Source: Chamaea fasciata
Taxonomy: Eukaryota; Chordata; Aves; Passeriformes; Sylviidae
Length of the DNA: 64,000 nucleotides
Direction of reading: 5' to 3'
Assembly: GCA_029207755.1 (NCBI GenBank)
Contig: JARCOQ010000001.1
Coordinates: 96,018,640 to 96,082,639 of the forward strand
The position numbers and the translations under genes were made by a program. Positions 27,074-41,500 of the stretch are shown piece after piece; within the stretch, counting starts at the first letter, position 1, and every line of letters starts with the position of its first letter. Under the pieces are notes generated by a model. It was not told the origin of the DNA and did no database searches. It saw only the letters and a program-made list of their open reading frames with translations.

Positions 27074-29659
27074 AGTTCTTTAAATGCTTTTGCTCCTGAA
27101 TACCCAAACGTACTTCAGTTTGGTGTCACCAGTGATGAGTGGCAACAACAGCTTCACTTTCCTTCATTATTCTCTTCAACTTGATAATTTCTCAAACCAT
27201 AAGCTCATCTTAAATAAGCAATTGTTGTATTATATCTCCAAAGTTACCAAACAAGGACTCTTCTCTGCTAAATCAACATTTCAACAAATGTATATATCAC
27301 TGCACTGTCTTTGTTCATCACTTAGCTTCTCTGGATTACTGCAGCAATTTCTTGCAGACTAACTACTGGTTTATTTACTTTGGGGGGCATTAAGTAAGTA
27401 TATGTTTTTCCATGCAATTATTCACAGTTATAATTCAAGCACCATCCTAGGTATGTAACAAAGATACATTCATGAGCTTTCCAAGGGGAAAAAAAATAGA
27501 CCAGGCAGATACAGAGAAAGAATTCATCTCAGAAACTGTTAGATCCAACACATCCTTATTACAGAAAGTCTATTGTCCTGCTTTGATGCAAGAGGAAGTG
27601 AGCACATGGAAGACTATAACACGGGGTAACCCATCAGTACACAGTATACACTATTCTCAGTCCCCTACCCAGGGTTTATCTGATGCAAGAAAAAGTCACA
27701 GCTTGCATCAAGACAAATAGATTTTTCAGAAGTCCAAATAAATTTTGGATTATATGTCTTTCATGATGTAGAAGCTGACGTCGGTGTCGTTGTCTTCCCT
27801 GTGAGGCAGACTTTTAGGTTGCAGGCCTTTTCCTGACAAAATTCAGTTCTACTGCAGACTGCAAACTGTGAATGTCAGGACTCTGCACCACACATAAGTA
27901 TAAAATGCAAAAGGATAGATTTCTCAACAGGTAACTAAAATGCTGTAAAGAGCTGGGACATGAACAAACCTATTAAAATGTTCAGCATACAACAGAAAAG
28001 GACTTATTGTAGCCTAAAGATTAACAGAAAAACAGGATGTATGCCCTGTAAGAATTACACTTTTAATTTTTGACAGGAGACACTAATGTTTTTTCCTCTA
28101 CAGTTTGCAACATAAATGTGGATGTTAGCAGTTCTGTGTATAGCAGCAGAAAATATCTATTGAATTGTCCATCCAGGTAATTATAACTGTTGTTATCCAT
28201 ACACAACACTTATCATTAATAATCTCGCACTATTAGCTTGACTTAAGTTATCATACCTTTACTGATTTCCAGAAAATTACATTGGTGAAATCAGACATAT
28301 CACAGGGTTCTTCCTCATAAATAGCTATAGCAAAGAAGAGAATGTTTTGTTAAAACCATGCAAATACTACTTTTTTTTTTCTTTTAATAATGTGGCACTG
28401 TTTGTTAACAGTCCAAGGGAATTTTTAAGATCCCTACATAATTGAATCCATACAGCCAACTAGGAAAATACAGCTGTCCTCATTTGGGGGACCACCTCAG
28501 TAGACAGGTCTACAAAATAACAGTGTGCTCTTTGGGTAAGCAAAGCAGATGCCAAATGAGTGTTTCCGTTATTAGAAACATAAAGTCAGCAAGAGTCAAT
28601 TGTCTTAAGTTTATTTGCAAAATAAAAATTAGTTTTCCAATTGAAAACTAATTCACAAGAGGAAGCTGAATTAGAATGTAAAGGACATATCTGTATCCAA
28701 GAGGGAATGAAAGTATTGGAAGTAGTACAACAGGCTAAAAATTTGCAGAGTTAAAAAAGTTAATTGGAATACAAAATGAGCACCCAAGGGAAGATGGTCC
28801 TGGGGACAGGGCACTAGAGCTAGGTTCAGAGGGCTTGACTCTACCATTAGCCTTAAAGGACCCTGGTTTTAGGAAGTACTGAGTCTCCAGACCCCGAGAA
28901 GTTGGCCAATTTAGGGTAACAGGAAATCACAGACCACATCAGTTGATTCTGGAAGTACCCCTTTTCTTTATGGGAACAAAGTATACCCAAGATACAGTTC
29001 TGAATTTATTAGAGTATAATCTCTTCCCTAGCTCTGCTCCATGTACCTTTTTCCCAAAGGATATATTAATTTCTTTCCAAAGGGTTCCTGAGAGAGGCAA
29101 GAACATCAACAGCAGTACTGCAAAGCAAATAATTCACTGAGCTATCCAATCCAACCCTCTACACTCTACTGTTTTTCTTTTAACTGCTGCCAGATTTGCA
29201 GCTTTTACATTCACAGAAAGCATGTTTGCCCACATAACTACTCTGTGAAGAGTAAACTTTATTTACTATATAACTTTTATATTAATAAAACAAAATTTAA
29301 AAAGAAAGGAAAAAAACCTCCATAATTCATCACCACTTATCTTTATTTCAAAGTTGCTCAGTCAAATTAGTGGATTTACTGCAGAATAAAATTGGCATAT
29401 TGTGATGATGAATCAAACTCTTAGTCTCTGATAATTTCAGGTTATTTGTGGCCAGTGATATGGCAACTGCTTACAAAATTACTGTAGAAATAAATTTTTG
29501 ACCTTAGTTTCCCCTATAATGTGCAGCATGATTTAGAAGAAAAATCACAAGGAAATTTAGGCACATATTAATCTAATGGGAAATGAGGACCATGTAGATT
29601 AGGTTATGTTAGCCAGCCAGAGACTAGGTAACAAAGAAACAATCCTCACAATTCATGAC
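27074..29659. other. intergenic, nothing recognised
   Basis: No recognisable gene, RNA or repeat. Short frames on both strands only. Confidence 0.55.
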
Positions 29660-29746
29660 AAAAAAAAAAAAAACAAAAAAAAAAAAAAAAAAAAAAAAAA
29701 ACCACAACAAAAACAAACAAACAAACCCAACAACAACAACAACAAA
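29660..29746 (+). repeat. poly(A) and AAC-type tract
   Basis: Two runs of A separated by one C (29,660-29,700), then words of aaacaaac and caacaacaac. Low-complexity, same character as the tracts at 10,100 and 36,292. Confidence 0.9.
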
Positions 29747-29992
29747 GTTGCCTTATTGAGAAGTTTTGAAAATGGTGAAAAGCTTAAAAGGAAAGTCAAT
29801 ACATGACCCACACAGTCATACAGGGTTTGCATTCTTCTAAAATCGTAAGTATGTTACTTTTGTAAACGTTGTTGCACATAACAGAGTATCAGCACAAATA
29901 TCCTGGGGAATTTAGGAGTCTGTTTAAACCAAGGCAGTCCAGGAACCTAAATACAGAATGATCAAACCACTTGATTTAAAAAATTTAAAAAA

Positions 29993-30020
29993 ATTAATTA
30001 ATTAATTAATTAATTAATTA
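29993..30020. repeat. (TTAA)n microsatellite
   Basis: About seven perfect TTAA units, immediately left of a CR1 end. Confidence 0.9.
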
Positions 30021-30040
30021 AATAAATAAGCCAGAGGAGA

Positions 30041-30290
30041 CATAGAATAGAAACATAGAATCACAGGATGGTTTGGGTTGGAAGGGACCATCAAAGATCA
30101 TTTAGATCCATTCTCCTACTCAAAGCCCCTTCCAACTAGACACTGAAAACTTACAATGATGGGGCATGCACAATTTCTCTGGGGAACCTGTTCCAGGGTC
30201 CCACCACCCTCACACAAAAAAACATCTCTTCCTTATATCCAATCGAAACCCACTTGCCTTACATATAATTTCAGGTCCTCTCAAAGACCA
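30041..30290 (-). mobile_element. CR1 LINE 3'-end fragment
   Basis: Begins with the reverse complement of the CR1 tail (catagaa and atcacaggatgg), then ggtttgggttggaagggacc, and continues through 'ctggggaacctgttccaggg' and 'caccaccctcac'. This is the classic CR1 3' region in minus orientation, 5' truncated at about 30,290. Confidence 0.92.
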
Positions 30291-33200
30291 AAACGCATTT
30301 TGTTTGCAGAGAACAAAGCATATTGCTTAATGCAGAAAGTAACTTCAGATTTACAGATCTAAGTGAGCAGTAGCTATTGGTCACCAGAGCCATTCCATCT
30401 CCATTCTAGGGATACTTCACACATACTGCAAACATGAAAAATGTTTCTTGAAATTAGATCACTTGTAACCTCCTGCTTGTTCTGTATGAATAAGCATTAA
30501 ATGTCAGTCAAAGCAGACTTACTCTGTAATACCTCAGCCAGACTTCACAGCCAGACCAGGATTGGATGTGTCCAGATGTTAGTGGTTTTTTGTGTTTTTT
30601 TTTTTCAACTGTCAGTAGCTTTTCTTTTGGAAAAGCAGGGGTATACTTGAGTATGTATTTGTTAAGAACTCCTTTCCCCTTCTCTTATCCTTCCTTTCAC
30701 CCTCACAGAAATCTGTTAGAGCCAATGAGCTAAAAGAGCTCCTTTAGGGGAAATTTCACTTTAGGGGAAATTTCAGTTTCAGGTACAATTTTCTCTAGAC
30801 TAAATGACAGTTTACTATTTTCTTCTTGGAGGTCATACTCCGGAAAGCTAGTACTTCTCCTTCTAAAATGCCTTCTCAAACTCCAGCAGTCAATATATTT
30901 ATTTGACTAGGTAAAAAAACCAAAATATATTGTGTATTAAAGAGACCAGATGAAATTTGAAAGTTATACATGAATTACAAGAAGCATTCACACAATTATT
31001 TGCTTCAACTTCAAAGCCACTCTCTCCATTATATAATTTTTTAATTTAGATTTTTACGCAGAAGCCTACGTGGACTGCAAAATTACCAATGACTCCTGTA
31101 TGCTTTGGTAACATTAATATTCTTGATTTCCATACAGTAAGTCAGTTTGGCTTTTGCTGCTGCTATCTATCTCAAAAAATTCCTGGGCCAATAAGTTCCA
31201 CACATTTTGTGTGAAGGAGCTCATCAGATTAGAATTTTGTACCTGTTAGATCTATTTAATATTTCCAGAGCCTATGTTACACATCAGGGAAAATGTGGTT
31301 AATAAAAAAAAAAAAAATCAGAAAACCAGACTCTTCACAGCATCTACTGCATTTCGTACAAAATCTATGTATGCTTTGGCACAACTCTGTCATCAACGAC
31401 TTAAAAAAACTTGGGCAGAAACAAGAACGGAGAATTTTTCTACCAACAACATGAACATACTTCCTTCTAACTGAAAATAACTTTGTTTTGAACAACATCA
31501 AGCAAATTATGACTAATTGCTGCCAAATCTGTGTGCTTTTTGCTTCCATTCAGCTAAACTTATTGATCTGTGACATCCTCATAATTCACAAAGATCAGTT
31601 CCCAAAGACTATGATTGTATAGTTCTCATCTTTCAATCACTAATAAACATTCCCCAGAAAAACAACAAAAAAAAAATTTAGTGCCATTGTATGGTGCCAC
31701 TCTGGTACTAATGCTTAGAAAATTGGTAAGTGGCAAATTTGGTAAGTGGAAAATTACTTACTTCTTCTGACTTTTATTTTAAAATAATGATCATAGGCAC
31801 ACAAATAATTAATTTATTATTTTAAGGTTTTTTGGTGCAATTTTCCATTCCCTTAGAGCTGTGTTTCATTAATGGATTTTCTTGGTTCATCTCAAAATTC
31901 TCCAGTATTCGTAACAGTGAGTTTCACATACATGCGCGCACACATACACATATAGCACACCTCTCTGCTACTTGACTTTTTGACCATGGTTTTCAGCTAA
32001 ATAATAGTAGTTCTTGCTTTGTGGTAGCCATGTCAGTTTACATGCATGATGTGAAAGCAGGCAAGCATGACCAATGTTCCATGACCCCTTTTCTTTTTTT
32101 TCCCCTTAGGTAGGAAATAATTTCAGAAGAGTAGACAACCAGGGATTTAATCAGTTATCTTCACAGAGCATCCAAGAGATTTTGTGTAGCTTTAATGATG
32201 TATGTTCAGATGCAGGAGTTGCACTGTCCAGACCTATAAAGCCAATAGAAAGTGGTAGACTCCTCTATTGTATTTATTTGCCGTGAGTTTATTACCTGGG
32301 TTTCACCCTTAATATCCTTGATACTGACTATATTGGCAAAAATCCAAAACATGGTAACTTGTTGAGAAAGGATCAAACCACTCCCCCGAGCTCAATAGTT
32401 ATATTACACACCCTAAAGCAAAGTTGTTTTTAGGCACCACGGTGAATAAAGGGTCAAACATATCCAATATGGCCAGTATTCCATCCCAGTCCACAAAGAC
32501 AAACTGGTGCATGGGAAACCTAGGGAGTGCCTGGTTTGCTCTCAAACATCAGTGCAAAGAATGCACACCAAGGAAAGACATTCACATTAAGTATTAGTGG
32601 AGCCTCTTACGTACGATATGGTCAGAGTGAACTTTGCCTGGGATTCTTCTTCTTCTTAGGAACTTCCCCCAAAATACAAGCAAATTGAAATAATAATGAC
32701 CTAACTTTCTTCTGAATTACGATTATAAACCAGCAGGAGTAAAAGTGACCCTATGCCATCATGTAGGTTTCTTGTAAACTGCATTGTCCTTGTCAAATGC
32801 CTGACTTGTCAATCTATCCCAGTCTCAAAGGAGGACTGAAAATAGAGAGCAGTTACTGCACATTTCTGCTGCACACTCCACTGCAGCAGCCAGGAACCCT
32901 GCAGTTTCTTAAGAGAGAAACACACAACAAAGGCACTTTTTCTCAGGCATTTTTTCACCCCAGAGAGTGGATATAAAACTGAGGAAGCTGATCATATAAC
33001 CCTGGGAGAACTGAAATTATTGCTCTGATATGAACAGTCTTTGATGGGATCCTAAGGAACAGTATGCATTCGTGACATTAGCTGCAGTCATTAATTTTTG
33101 GTCTTGATCATTGGTCCCAGAAAATATGTGGCTTGCAGCATGCCTCATATTTACTGCTGCTGGTCTAATAAACAGTTTACAACTACAAATCATCTTCTGT

Positions 33201-36200
33201 TTTGGAAGGCCTGTGACTGTCTCAGATACATCATGTTTAGTGGGAGAATTTACTGAGCTCTTGTACTCAGTTTTCAAAAAAAGGAGAAATGCTTGACACA
33301 GTTTTCTGTGATTTCAGGTGTATTTTCTGTTACTATTTGTAAAGGTGTAAGACAAGACATTGTCAGGGACAATACAGCTGCAGTTAATTTTTTCAGGCCT
33401 TTTTTTTCTATGTCTTTAAATCTCATGTATTTTTCCCTTCAAAAACAAAACTTTTTAATAGGCCAGTGTCTACATAATGACTACCAGTGCACAGACTAAT
33501 AATTTCCACAGCAACTGATGACTAATTCAAGAAGAAAGTATCTGGTTGAAAGGTCTTCTGCAGCTGAAAATATTCTGTTGCCTTTTAATTCCCTTCAGAC
33601 ACCAAAAAGGGCAAAATTTCCTCACAATATTTGGGGCTGAATTTGTGATGGCACTCAAAAGACCAAGTTTGGGTTACTAATGTTGAATCAAAAATTCAAC
33701 ATTGGTAAAAGTCAAACCTTATTTTGGAATTGCTCTTTCTCTTCCATCAGTTTCAGAGCTGGATCCAAATTTTGCACTATACATGTCATAGTTCTGGCAT
33801 GATCCAGCCAAAGGCAGGTCAGCAGATCAACTCAACTGACTTCACTGGTGCACAAGTAGATTCTGAAGTAATTTAACAAGTCAGGAAAGAACCATGGAAA
33901 TGTACAAGCTTACAAGCAACTGAATCCATCAAAGATGCTAAAAGTTTGAGCAAAAATAAACAACTTCCCAGGTCAGGGATGTGCCACCCTAGAGTACTGA
34001 CTGATGGATAGCATTGTAATAGATTGCGCTTTAATGCAAGTTTGCTTTCTGGCTTCTATTCAATTCAAACACTCTCAGGTTAACCAAGCAATTTAGTGCT
34101 ACTGCTCTTACGACCATTAACTTATAAACATTAAGTGACATTTGCCCTGGGGTCTGCTCTTATGTTACCTACTGCTAATGCATTCTTTCACTCAGATTTG
34201 TAGGGATTTATTTCATGGGATGGAATAGGACAGAAGCATCTCACTGTTGTTGGTAATTGCAGGCTTGTGAGAACATCAGGTCCTTTTGAGGCATGAAAGT
34301 GTGTATAATAAGTTAATCAGTGTTTCCCTGGTGTCCAGGTTTCAGGGAGAAAGGCAAGGCAGTGCACCTTCATCCCTGTGCCACATAACAAGGTGCAGTG
34401 GTGGGGACCCACCAGGCTGCAGGGAGATGCCTGGGATGTGACCTGGGTGGCAAGTTATGGTGGCAGGAAAGACCTAGAGAAAACTTTACTTTTAATGTCA
34501 TACTTGGTTTTCATCCTGGATGTATATTCTCTTTCAGTGAAAGGTGGTATTTCCCTGAAGTCCTACTTTAAAAAATTACTTGGAAACTCTAGTGCACAAG
34601 TGGTAATCATCTACCCTAAGAAGCAGATTCATTCTCCATAAATAAGGTGCATTGCACAAGTGCAAACAGAGCTAACTTTTGCTGGTTGCTGATCACACTG
34701 TATTGTCTGGCCATTTTCAAATTTCACCAGACAGCTAGACATCAATTCCCTTGCCTGTGTCCTTGAACAGTGAAATAATGCTTCAAAAGAGACACCAAGA
34801 ACTGTATTATTGTTTTTTATTCCAAGGCTTCTACTTTGGATAGTACTTTACAGAAGGGTAAAATGGTGCATTCCATTTACTACAAATATTTGGAATAAAA
34901 ACAGCCACATTTTTCCCTCCAACTGCATATCCCCATGAGGAAGAACAGCATATATTCAACAAAGAGAACTATGCTCTATTTTTGTATGTGAGCTGGGAGG
35001 TCCAGTTAGTTACTGCATTGGCCTTTCTTCTCTGAACATTCTGATTTTAATAATAGCTTTGGGCACAACAGAATATGAGTATGACAAATTCATCCTATGT
35101 GTCCTGACTTGTGTTACAAAACCACTGTACAATATAAACCGTACTTTAATACACTAGGGAAATTTAGAAACCAAGGAAAACATCAGTCTATAACTTTTGC
35201 ATATATTAATTTTACAAATATAATAAAAACTTAAATGAATACTTACATTGATTATATGATTTTTGACACACTTGTTACAGGTATTACAAAATGTCTGTCA
35301 AGTGTTATGTCAGCTGGAAACTGTCTTTTTTTCTCAAGAGAATATGTCTGTTACTTTTTACTTCTCCTTATATGCATCTTTCTAACCTATCTAGAAGTCA
35401 AGATAAAGGGGAATATGTAATATTTTCCATTTGCTAACATTTACAAATACCAGCAACATTTTAAAGGAACCTTAAATGCTGGTTGGTGTATTTCTGAAGG
35501 GTAAAAATTTTTAAGACTCTGTAGACTGCACTAAGAATGAAAGAGAATTAAGAAATGCAGTGGTGGAGATAGTGTTTGACAGACATTTTTTTTAAAGGCA
35601 TTGAATGAAAATGAAGATTAACCCCATTAAAGGAGACTGTTAACACAGGTACATGCTGTGGTCCAAAAGGAAAGTTCTTGTTCTTTGAATTCTCCGGACT
35701 CTAGTCCTTTTCATTGGATTCAAAGGAATTTGAGCCCAACAGAAAGCATGCACTGCTCTACTTCTTACCACACTTTTCCCTGAAACTTCTCATCCTGGCA
35801 ACTGGAGTGATATTAACTGCATAAAAAAGGACACCTTGTGTCTCTAGACAGAGATCTGACCCTTTTTGTTACTCCTCTGAGAGCTAGGGAGTCCAACTCT
35901 GATTTCTTACCATAGAGTACACTGGCAGAAATTTATCATGTTCATAACACTCTATAAATACAATTAGAGAATGTAAAGCAGAGTTTGGACCTATACAATT
36001 AACCCACTCTAACCTAGTGAAATCAAAAACTTTCACATTTGGGAGCCTGAAGTGAGACACCCAAGTTAAAGCTAACTTGATTTTTAAGTACAGAGAAACT
36101 GCAATTCTTAACCAGCCTCTGTTTCAACTGCTGATAATGTTGTACTCCCAACACAAAAAAGCATCATCTTTCAATTGTACTTCTCTAGACTTAGGATTTC

Positions 36201-36291
36201 ACTTCAATTCAATAGACATTCTGTGGTTAAAACTGTAATACCACATATAACATTAGACTGATCAATGATATTTGAGGGGGAAAAAAGCGAC
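30291..36291. other. intergenic, nothing recognised
   Basis: Six kilobases of AT-rich sequence. Small local duplications occur (aggggaaatttca near 30,747 and 30,763; ttggtaagtgg near 31,722 and 31,739). No family-like frames, no RNA gene recognised. Confidence 0.6.
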
Positions 36292-36415
36292 AACACAAAA
36301 ACAAAAACAAAACAAAAACAAAAACAAAAACAAAAACAAAACAAAAACAAAAAGAAACAAACAAAAAAACCCCAAAGGAAACAAAAAAATCTGCACAAAA
36401 AAAACACGAACAAAA
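36292..36415 (+). repeat. (AAAAC)n low-complexity tract
   Basis: Repeated aaaac units to about 36,365, then less regular A/C/G words. Translates to Lys/Asn/Gln runs that are not a gene. Confidence 0.9.
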
Positions 36416-37851
36416 AAGACTGATGAGCAATGTAGCAATGTCAGTTTTTCAACACAGAATTAACTGCTTTATGGTCTCTAGAACACACATTCGTTAAGTT
36501 GCACTGTTTTATAAATTTTACTTGATTAGCTGTGCTTCTTCTCTTGAATTTCATGTTCTTAAACTTCTGGAAGCCAGGGCAACTAAACGTAGCAATCCAT
36601 AGCAGGGCAAAAACATTCGACAGACTCAAATCAAACAAGTTAACATTTGGGAAACTTCAGCAGCTGACGCAGATCTACGTCTTTGCCTGTCCAAGCATTC
36701 ATCTAACTGTATTCCTGCCCTTTACCAGGGTTTGGGTTTCATTCTTTCGTGAAAACCTCAACTGGCATCATAAACTATCGTATTGGACCCTTATGTAAGT
36801 AGATACTATAATGTTGATTTTCCCTCAGCAAAACTCTCCTGTTTCATTACTACACTTTTGCAGTATTAGAAGTATTTGTGACCTGTTGCTGCCCTTGATT
36901 TGTATTACTAAACTGTTACCCTAGAGTATACACTGACAGTACTGCCCATTACACAAAACACCGTATCTTTCAGTCTCATAATCTACCACAGTATGCAGCC
37001 AGAGTCAGAAGCATTTTCCTTCACTTTTTTGCAGATAAATAAAAATAATTTCATAATTATTTCAGACTATATACAGCATGCAGATGGAGTGGATCCAGTG
37101 ATCAATCACCACATCTGAAGTACGGAAATTATGAATAATGGTTTGATTTTCTTATGCTCTTTTTGGGAAAAGAAAGTGTAGGTAGTAGATTTGTCAAAGT
37201 ATTTCGCGTTAAGTATTAAGGCTTTAGCTATTAAAAAGAACTGCCAGTTCTGCTAGTTTGCTCAAGAAAGTACTCCTAAAACATGTTATTTTGGCTAGTA
37301 AAACCAAGTTGTTGAAAGACCAAAAAAAACCAGACTGCAGATATTCTGCCAACGTGATTGTCAAATACTGGTGTTTCACCAAATGTTTTAAAAAATAGTT
37401 ATCATGCCTAGATTAATTCCTAAAAATTTGCTAGCAGATCTCTTCACTTTAAAATAAACTGGGATAAATTAGGCAGTCCAAGAGAACAGGGATTCACTCT
37501 CTGCTGACAGGAGAATTCATTACAACCACCTCATAAATGTTATACCCTAAGCATGTATCACTCACTCCTTACACACTCAAACTCACGGGAGTGAGTTTAT
37601 TCAAAATCCCAGCATGGGGATCCCAGTACACAGGTCTCTAAGATGCCGATCATATAAAGTTTCTATAAACTGTGATCTCAACTACTAATAGCTGCCCTTA
37701 AAAAGTCTTCCCCCCTTTGCAAAACCACAGCAAACTCAAGTCTTTCCAAGTGAGGCTTTTCAGTCTGCAGAGTGAGTCCAGAGAGCCCCAAACAGCGCTC
37801 TACTACAGTGCTCTACTAGGAGTAAGAAAGTTTCCTTTCTAATCTGATTTA
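36416..37851. other. intergenic, nothing recognised
   Basis: No gene or repeat recognised. Confidence 0.55.
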
Positions 37852-37856
37852 GCTAT

Positions 37857-38550
37857 TGTCGTGAGTTTTGTAAAGAACATGTTATTCTATTCCATCTGGG
37901 TGGAGCAGAATTGTTTATCTTTGCCCTAATGGGTCAGTGTCGCTTATCAGATGGTAGAGTGCTACATATCTCTCTTCATTGTTTCACTACTCCCATGGGA
38001 ATATCTTCTGCTAATGGACCATTAAGAGCTCATCAATGACATGACACATTACATTGTACTATTGTAAGATGCTCCACACAGGGAGGAGGAGCCAAACCAT
38101 CTTAACCTAGATAAAAAGGAGCCACAGTGACACTAAGTATCCAGTTTTCCACCGAATCCCTGGAGAAAGACCGGACCCAACTCACCATTACTGGACCCTT
38201 TTTCTTCAACGGGACCATCTCTACTCCAACAGAACCACATCTGCAACTCCAGGAGGGCTTACTTTGGACTGCTTCCAACACCCTGACCAACAGGGTGCCA
38301 GGTTGTATTTCTGACTCTGTCAGGGTATTCTAGGATTTCCTGTTTGTTTATTTGCTTGCTTATTCTTCTGTACTACAACATCTGTATTTTTATATCCCTA
38401 GTAAAGAACTGCTATACTAATTCCCAAAAACTTTTCCTGACAGCCTTTTAATTGCAAAATTATAATAATTTGAAAAAGGGGGTAGGGGCTTACATTTCAA
38501 GGGAGACTCCAACTCTCCCTGGCAGATACCTGTCTATCTAAACCAAGACA
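37857..38550 (+). mobile_element. solo LTR, older subfamily, 5-bp target duplication GCTAT
   Basis: A 694-bp LTR from TGTCGTGAG to CCAAGACA, flanked by GCTAT at 37,852-37,856 and 38,551-38,555. The middle part matches the minus-strand copy at 3,494: 'gacatgacacatta', 'gtaagatgctcc', 'gcaactccaggagggcttac' and 'ggttgtatttctgactctgt'. Its right end, with a G-rich block (gaaaaagggggtaggggc) and a TATCTAAACCAAGACA finish, differs from the 521-bp subfamily, so two related LTR types are present in this window. Confidence 0.9.
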
Positions 38551-38555
38551 GCTAT

Positions 38556-41500
38556 TCCTTCAGGTCTGCTGGCTCAGACTGTGACCCTGACACAAATGTG
38601 TCCAATATTTTCATCAAAAATAAACCAGAGAGCAAGGCACCAGTTGTTTGTGTTAATACCTTCACGCCTTTGAAAAAGTATCCATGCTGATCTTAAAGAA
38701 AGTAATGTAATTTTATACAAGGTCAAAATTACAAAATAAACCAGAGCAATAAAAAATTTATTTAAATAAATTGGCAAAACTCTTGATACTTCATAAAATA
38801 ATTTGGCTTTTTTTCCCCCTACCCTTCTCTCTTCATTCAGCTTAAAATTCCTGCAAAGGGCAGGGACCAACTTAAAAATCAAGTGTAACTTTGCATGCAT
38901 TATTTTACCTAGAAGTGAATATTTAGTTTAATTAGATTTCTACAGCTCACTCAGGTCCAGACCTCATTGCAGTCATTTGAAATAAGCATGACTGAACGTG
39001 CTATTGCTTTCAAATTTAGTTCCTATCCAAGTTCCTAAGAAAACAACCTGTTCATTCAATTTTCATGAAAGACATTTCTTTGCTTTTACAACAATTGACC
39101 AATATTATCTATCAAAATCTGAATACTTTGGTGTTACAGAAGTCTGACCAGACACAGGCAGGCTCCGAGACTGATATCAGTTGATCTCTCCAAGTGTCTT
39201 GGTTCTAATGAAGCTCGGCTCTGTGCTCAAATGTGCCTCCAATGGCTTCTCATGCACATAAACCAGTGGGATTTCCTCTTTGCAGTGACAGGAACCCATA
39301 TAGCTTTTTCTTGCTTATACAGGATTTCTTTATCCATCAAAGTTTGAACAGATATACCCCTCACACTCAGTCATGGAGTCTCTATAATGTATACAGCAAC
39401 GATTAGCAGGAAAATAGCAGCACATTCCCCTTGCAGTTATGTTACAGTCCTGTTGAAGAGTAGGGAGAAATAAGGTATATATTTACATATTTAATTAGTT
39501 TTTCTCCAGTTGTTTTTGAATTACAAGCTAAGGATTTTTTTATGAGGTGAGCAACTAAATGTATCATAACTTCCTAGGATTTAAAGTAAATTGTGTCAGT
39601 GGAATTATCTGTGTTCCTACCCACTGTCTCTACACCTGTGCAGCTCCCTGGTTGTGCTCTCCAAGAATACTTCAGTTAGCTTCCAAGTCATTCAACATAT
39701 TTCACTTTTACGCAGCTATGTGCTAAAAAGCTTTGACTTTGTCATTCTGAATCTTTAATGGTATTGAAACTCTCAGGCAAAAGTTGCATTCTCCTGCTTT
39801 TCTGAGCAGCAGGAGAATGAAGATGACAAAAGACCCATATTAATGTTAATCATAGATGAGAAATACAATGGCATTTTTCAGAAATATAGGGCTCTACTTT
39901 AACAGGCACAGGATCCTTATTTCCCTCTTCTAGCCCATTAATTTTAAAAAATTAGTAACTGCAAATAACAACAACAAAAAAAACTAGCCAAATGGACTGA
40001 ATGAGGAAAATTCTGTATTTCCCATTGGTTTTCTAATTGCTGTTGTTTCCAATCATTATATTGTTGTAAATAAGTTCTACAATTTAGTATTCTTTAAGCA
40101 ACTTGTGATCATTCACTTCCTTATGCTTATAGCATCCTTCCAAGATTATTCCCTACTCAGACACCGCACTGAAGAACAGACATCTGAGGTACCTGGGTGC
40201 ACGATTAACATTCTCTATAATTTAGATTTCTACTACATTGTAGCTGAGGCTACAGTGAAACTGTCACTAGGATTCACGGTTCTTTGAGAGCATTTTGACC
40301 ATTAATCTCACCAAAACCAAGTCTCCCTTAGAATGTGATGAAAACGAAGCATGAGACCCTATTCTCCTGCAGATATCTACAACCTAGATATAAACACTTG
40401 AAAAAAATATCCCACCATGAAAGATTTAGACAGAACTCAGTTATATCTGAATGTTAAATCTTAGGGAGTAATTCCAGCTATGCTGCTGCCATCCCTGCAA
40501 ATTCAAAAAAACCCCCAGTAGTCTGGTAGTCTTGTCTGTATATACACACTGCCAGGAAACTATACAAAGACACATCTTCTATCATCTCATCTGAAGCTGT
40601 CTCCATTCCAGCACTCAGGCCATTACATCAGCGATGGTTTCTGCACAAGGCAAAAAAGGCATGTCGCTCAAAGCCGAGAATGGTACCGTGCTGATGTGTC
40701 TCCAGACACTTCAGAGCAGAGGTAGCTCTCGCAGCCAGCTCTAAGAAGGGTGGTACCTCGATACTGCCTGTGACCACCTGGCCCTGCCTCCACTCCCTGA
40801 GTATTTTGGCACAGTTGGTGTTGACAGATTATGCCTATTATGCACCATTATTATTTGTGTCCTTTCAAAATATTCTGCTGAGAGTTTAGCCAAAGACAAA
40901 GCAGTAGGCTCAATGCTCCTCAGATTTCCTACTGTGAAGATATTTTGCTTTTCTTACCAAATCCAGAGAGCTATTTGAGGGTCTCAGCTTCTTACTTCAA
41001 AATTCTGTTAGAGTAGCAGAAGCAGACTCTTTAACTAAAATTCAATAGCTTTTTCTATGTCCACTTCTGAGTATTAAGACACCACTGCATGCTCATAGGT
41101 ATTTTTGTCAAAGCACATAGAGAGCTCCATTCTTCTTGTATTCAGAAGCAGTGACAGTCACTAACGGCCCTTATCCTTCCAAACCACCCATGAGTTAAAA
41201 AAATAAAATGTTTTTCTTTTCCTCCTATGGAACTCAGACTTTGCAAATACAACTCAGGACCTTTCATTTTCTGAAATAACCTCATGCTTTTGATGATCAA
41301 GGCTTAAGCAAAATAATGTCCAGCACTGCAACATTACATCTTGCTGCCTTGCAAAATTCATACTTACTTCAGTTTCTAAAAGAGTCAATGTATTGGAGCA
41401 GGTGGACACCTGCTGCCAGGACCCACACACGACATTTAGACAGGAAGAGGCATCACCTACACCAGACAAAAATGGGGACACCTGTTGAGCATTTCTGTAA

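Noticed and set aside
27768..27792. Short similarity to the ERV pre-env region near 54,070 (agaagctgacg core)
   Set aside because: About 21 of 24 bases match, a level expected roughly once by chance when a 64-kb sequence is compared with itself on both strands.
36204..36463. Open frames on both strands rich in Phe/Cys or Lys/Asn
   Set aside because: They are translations of the (AAAAC)n low-complexity tract.
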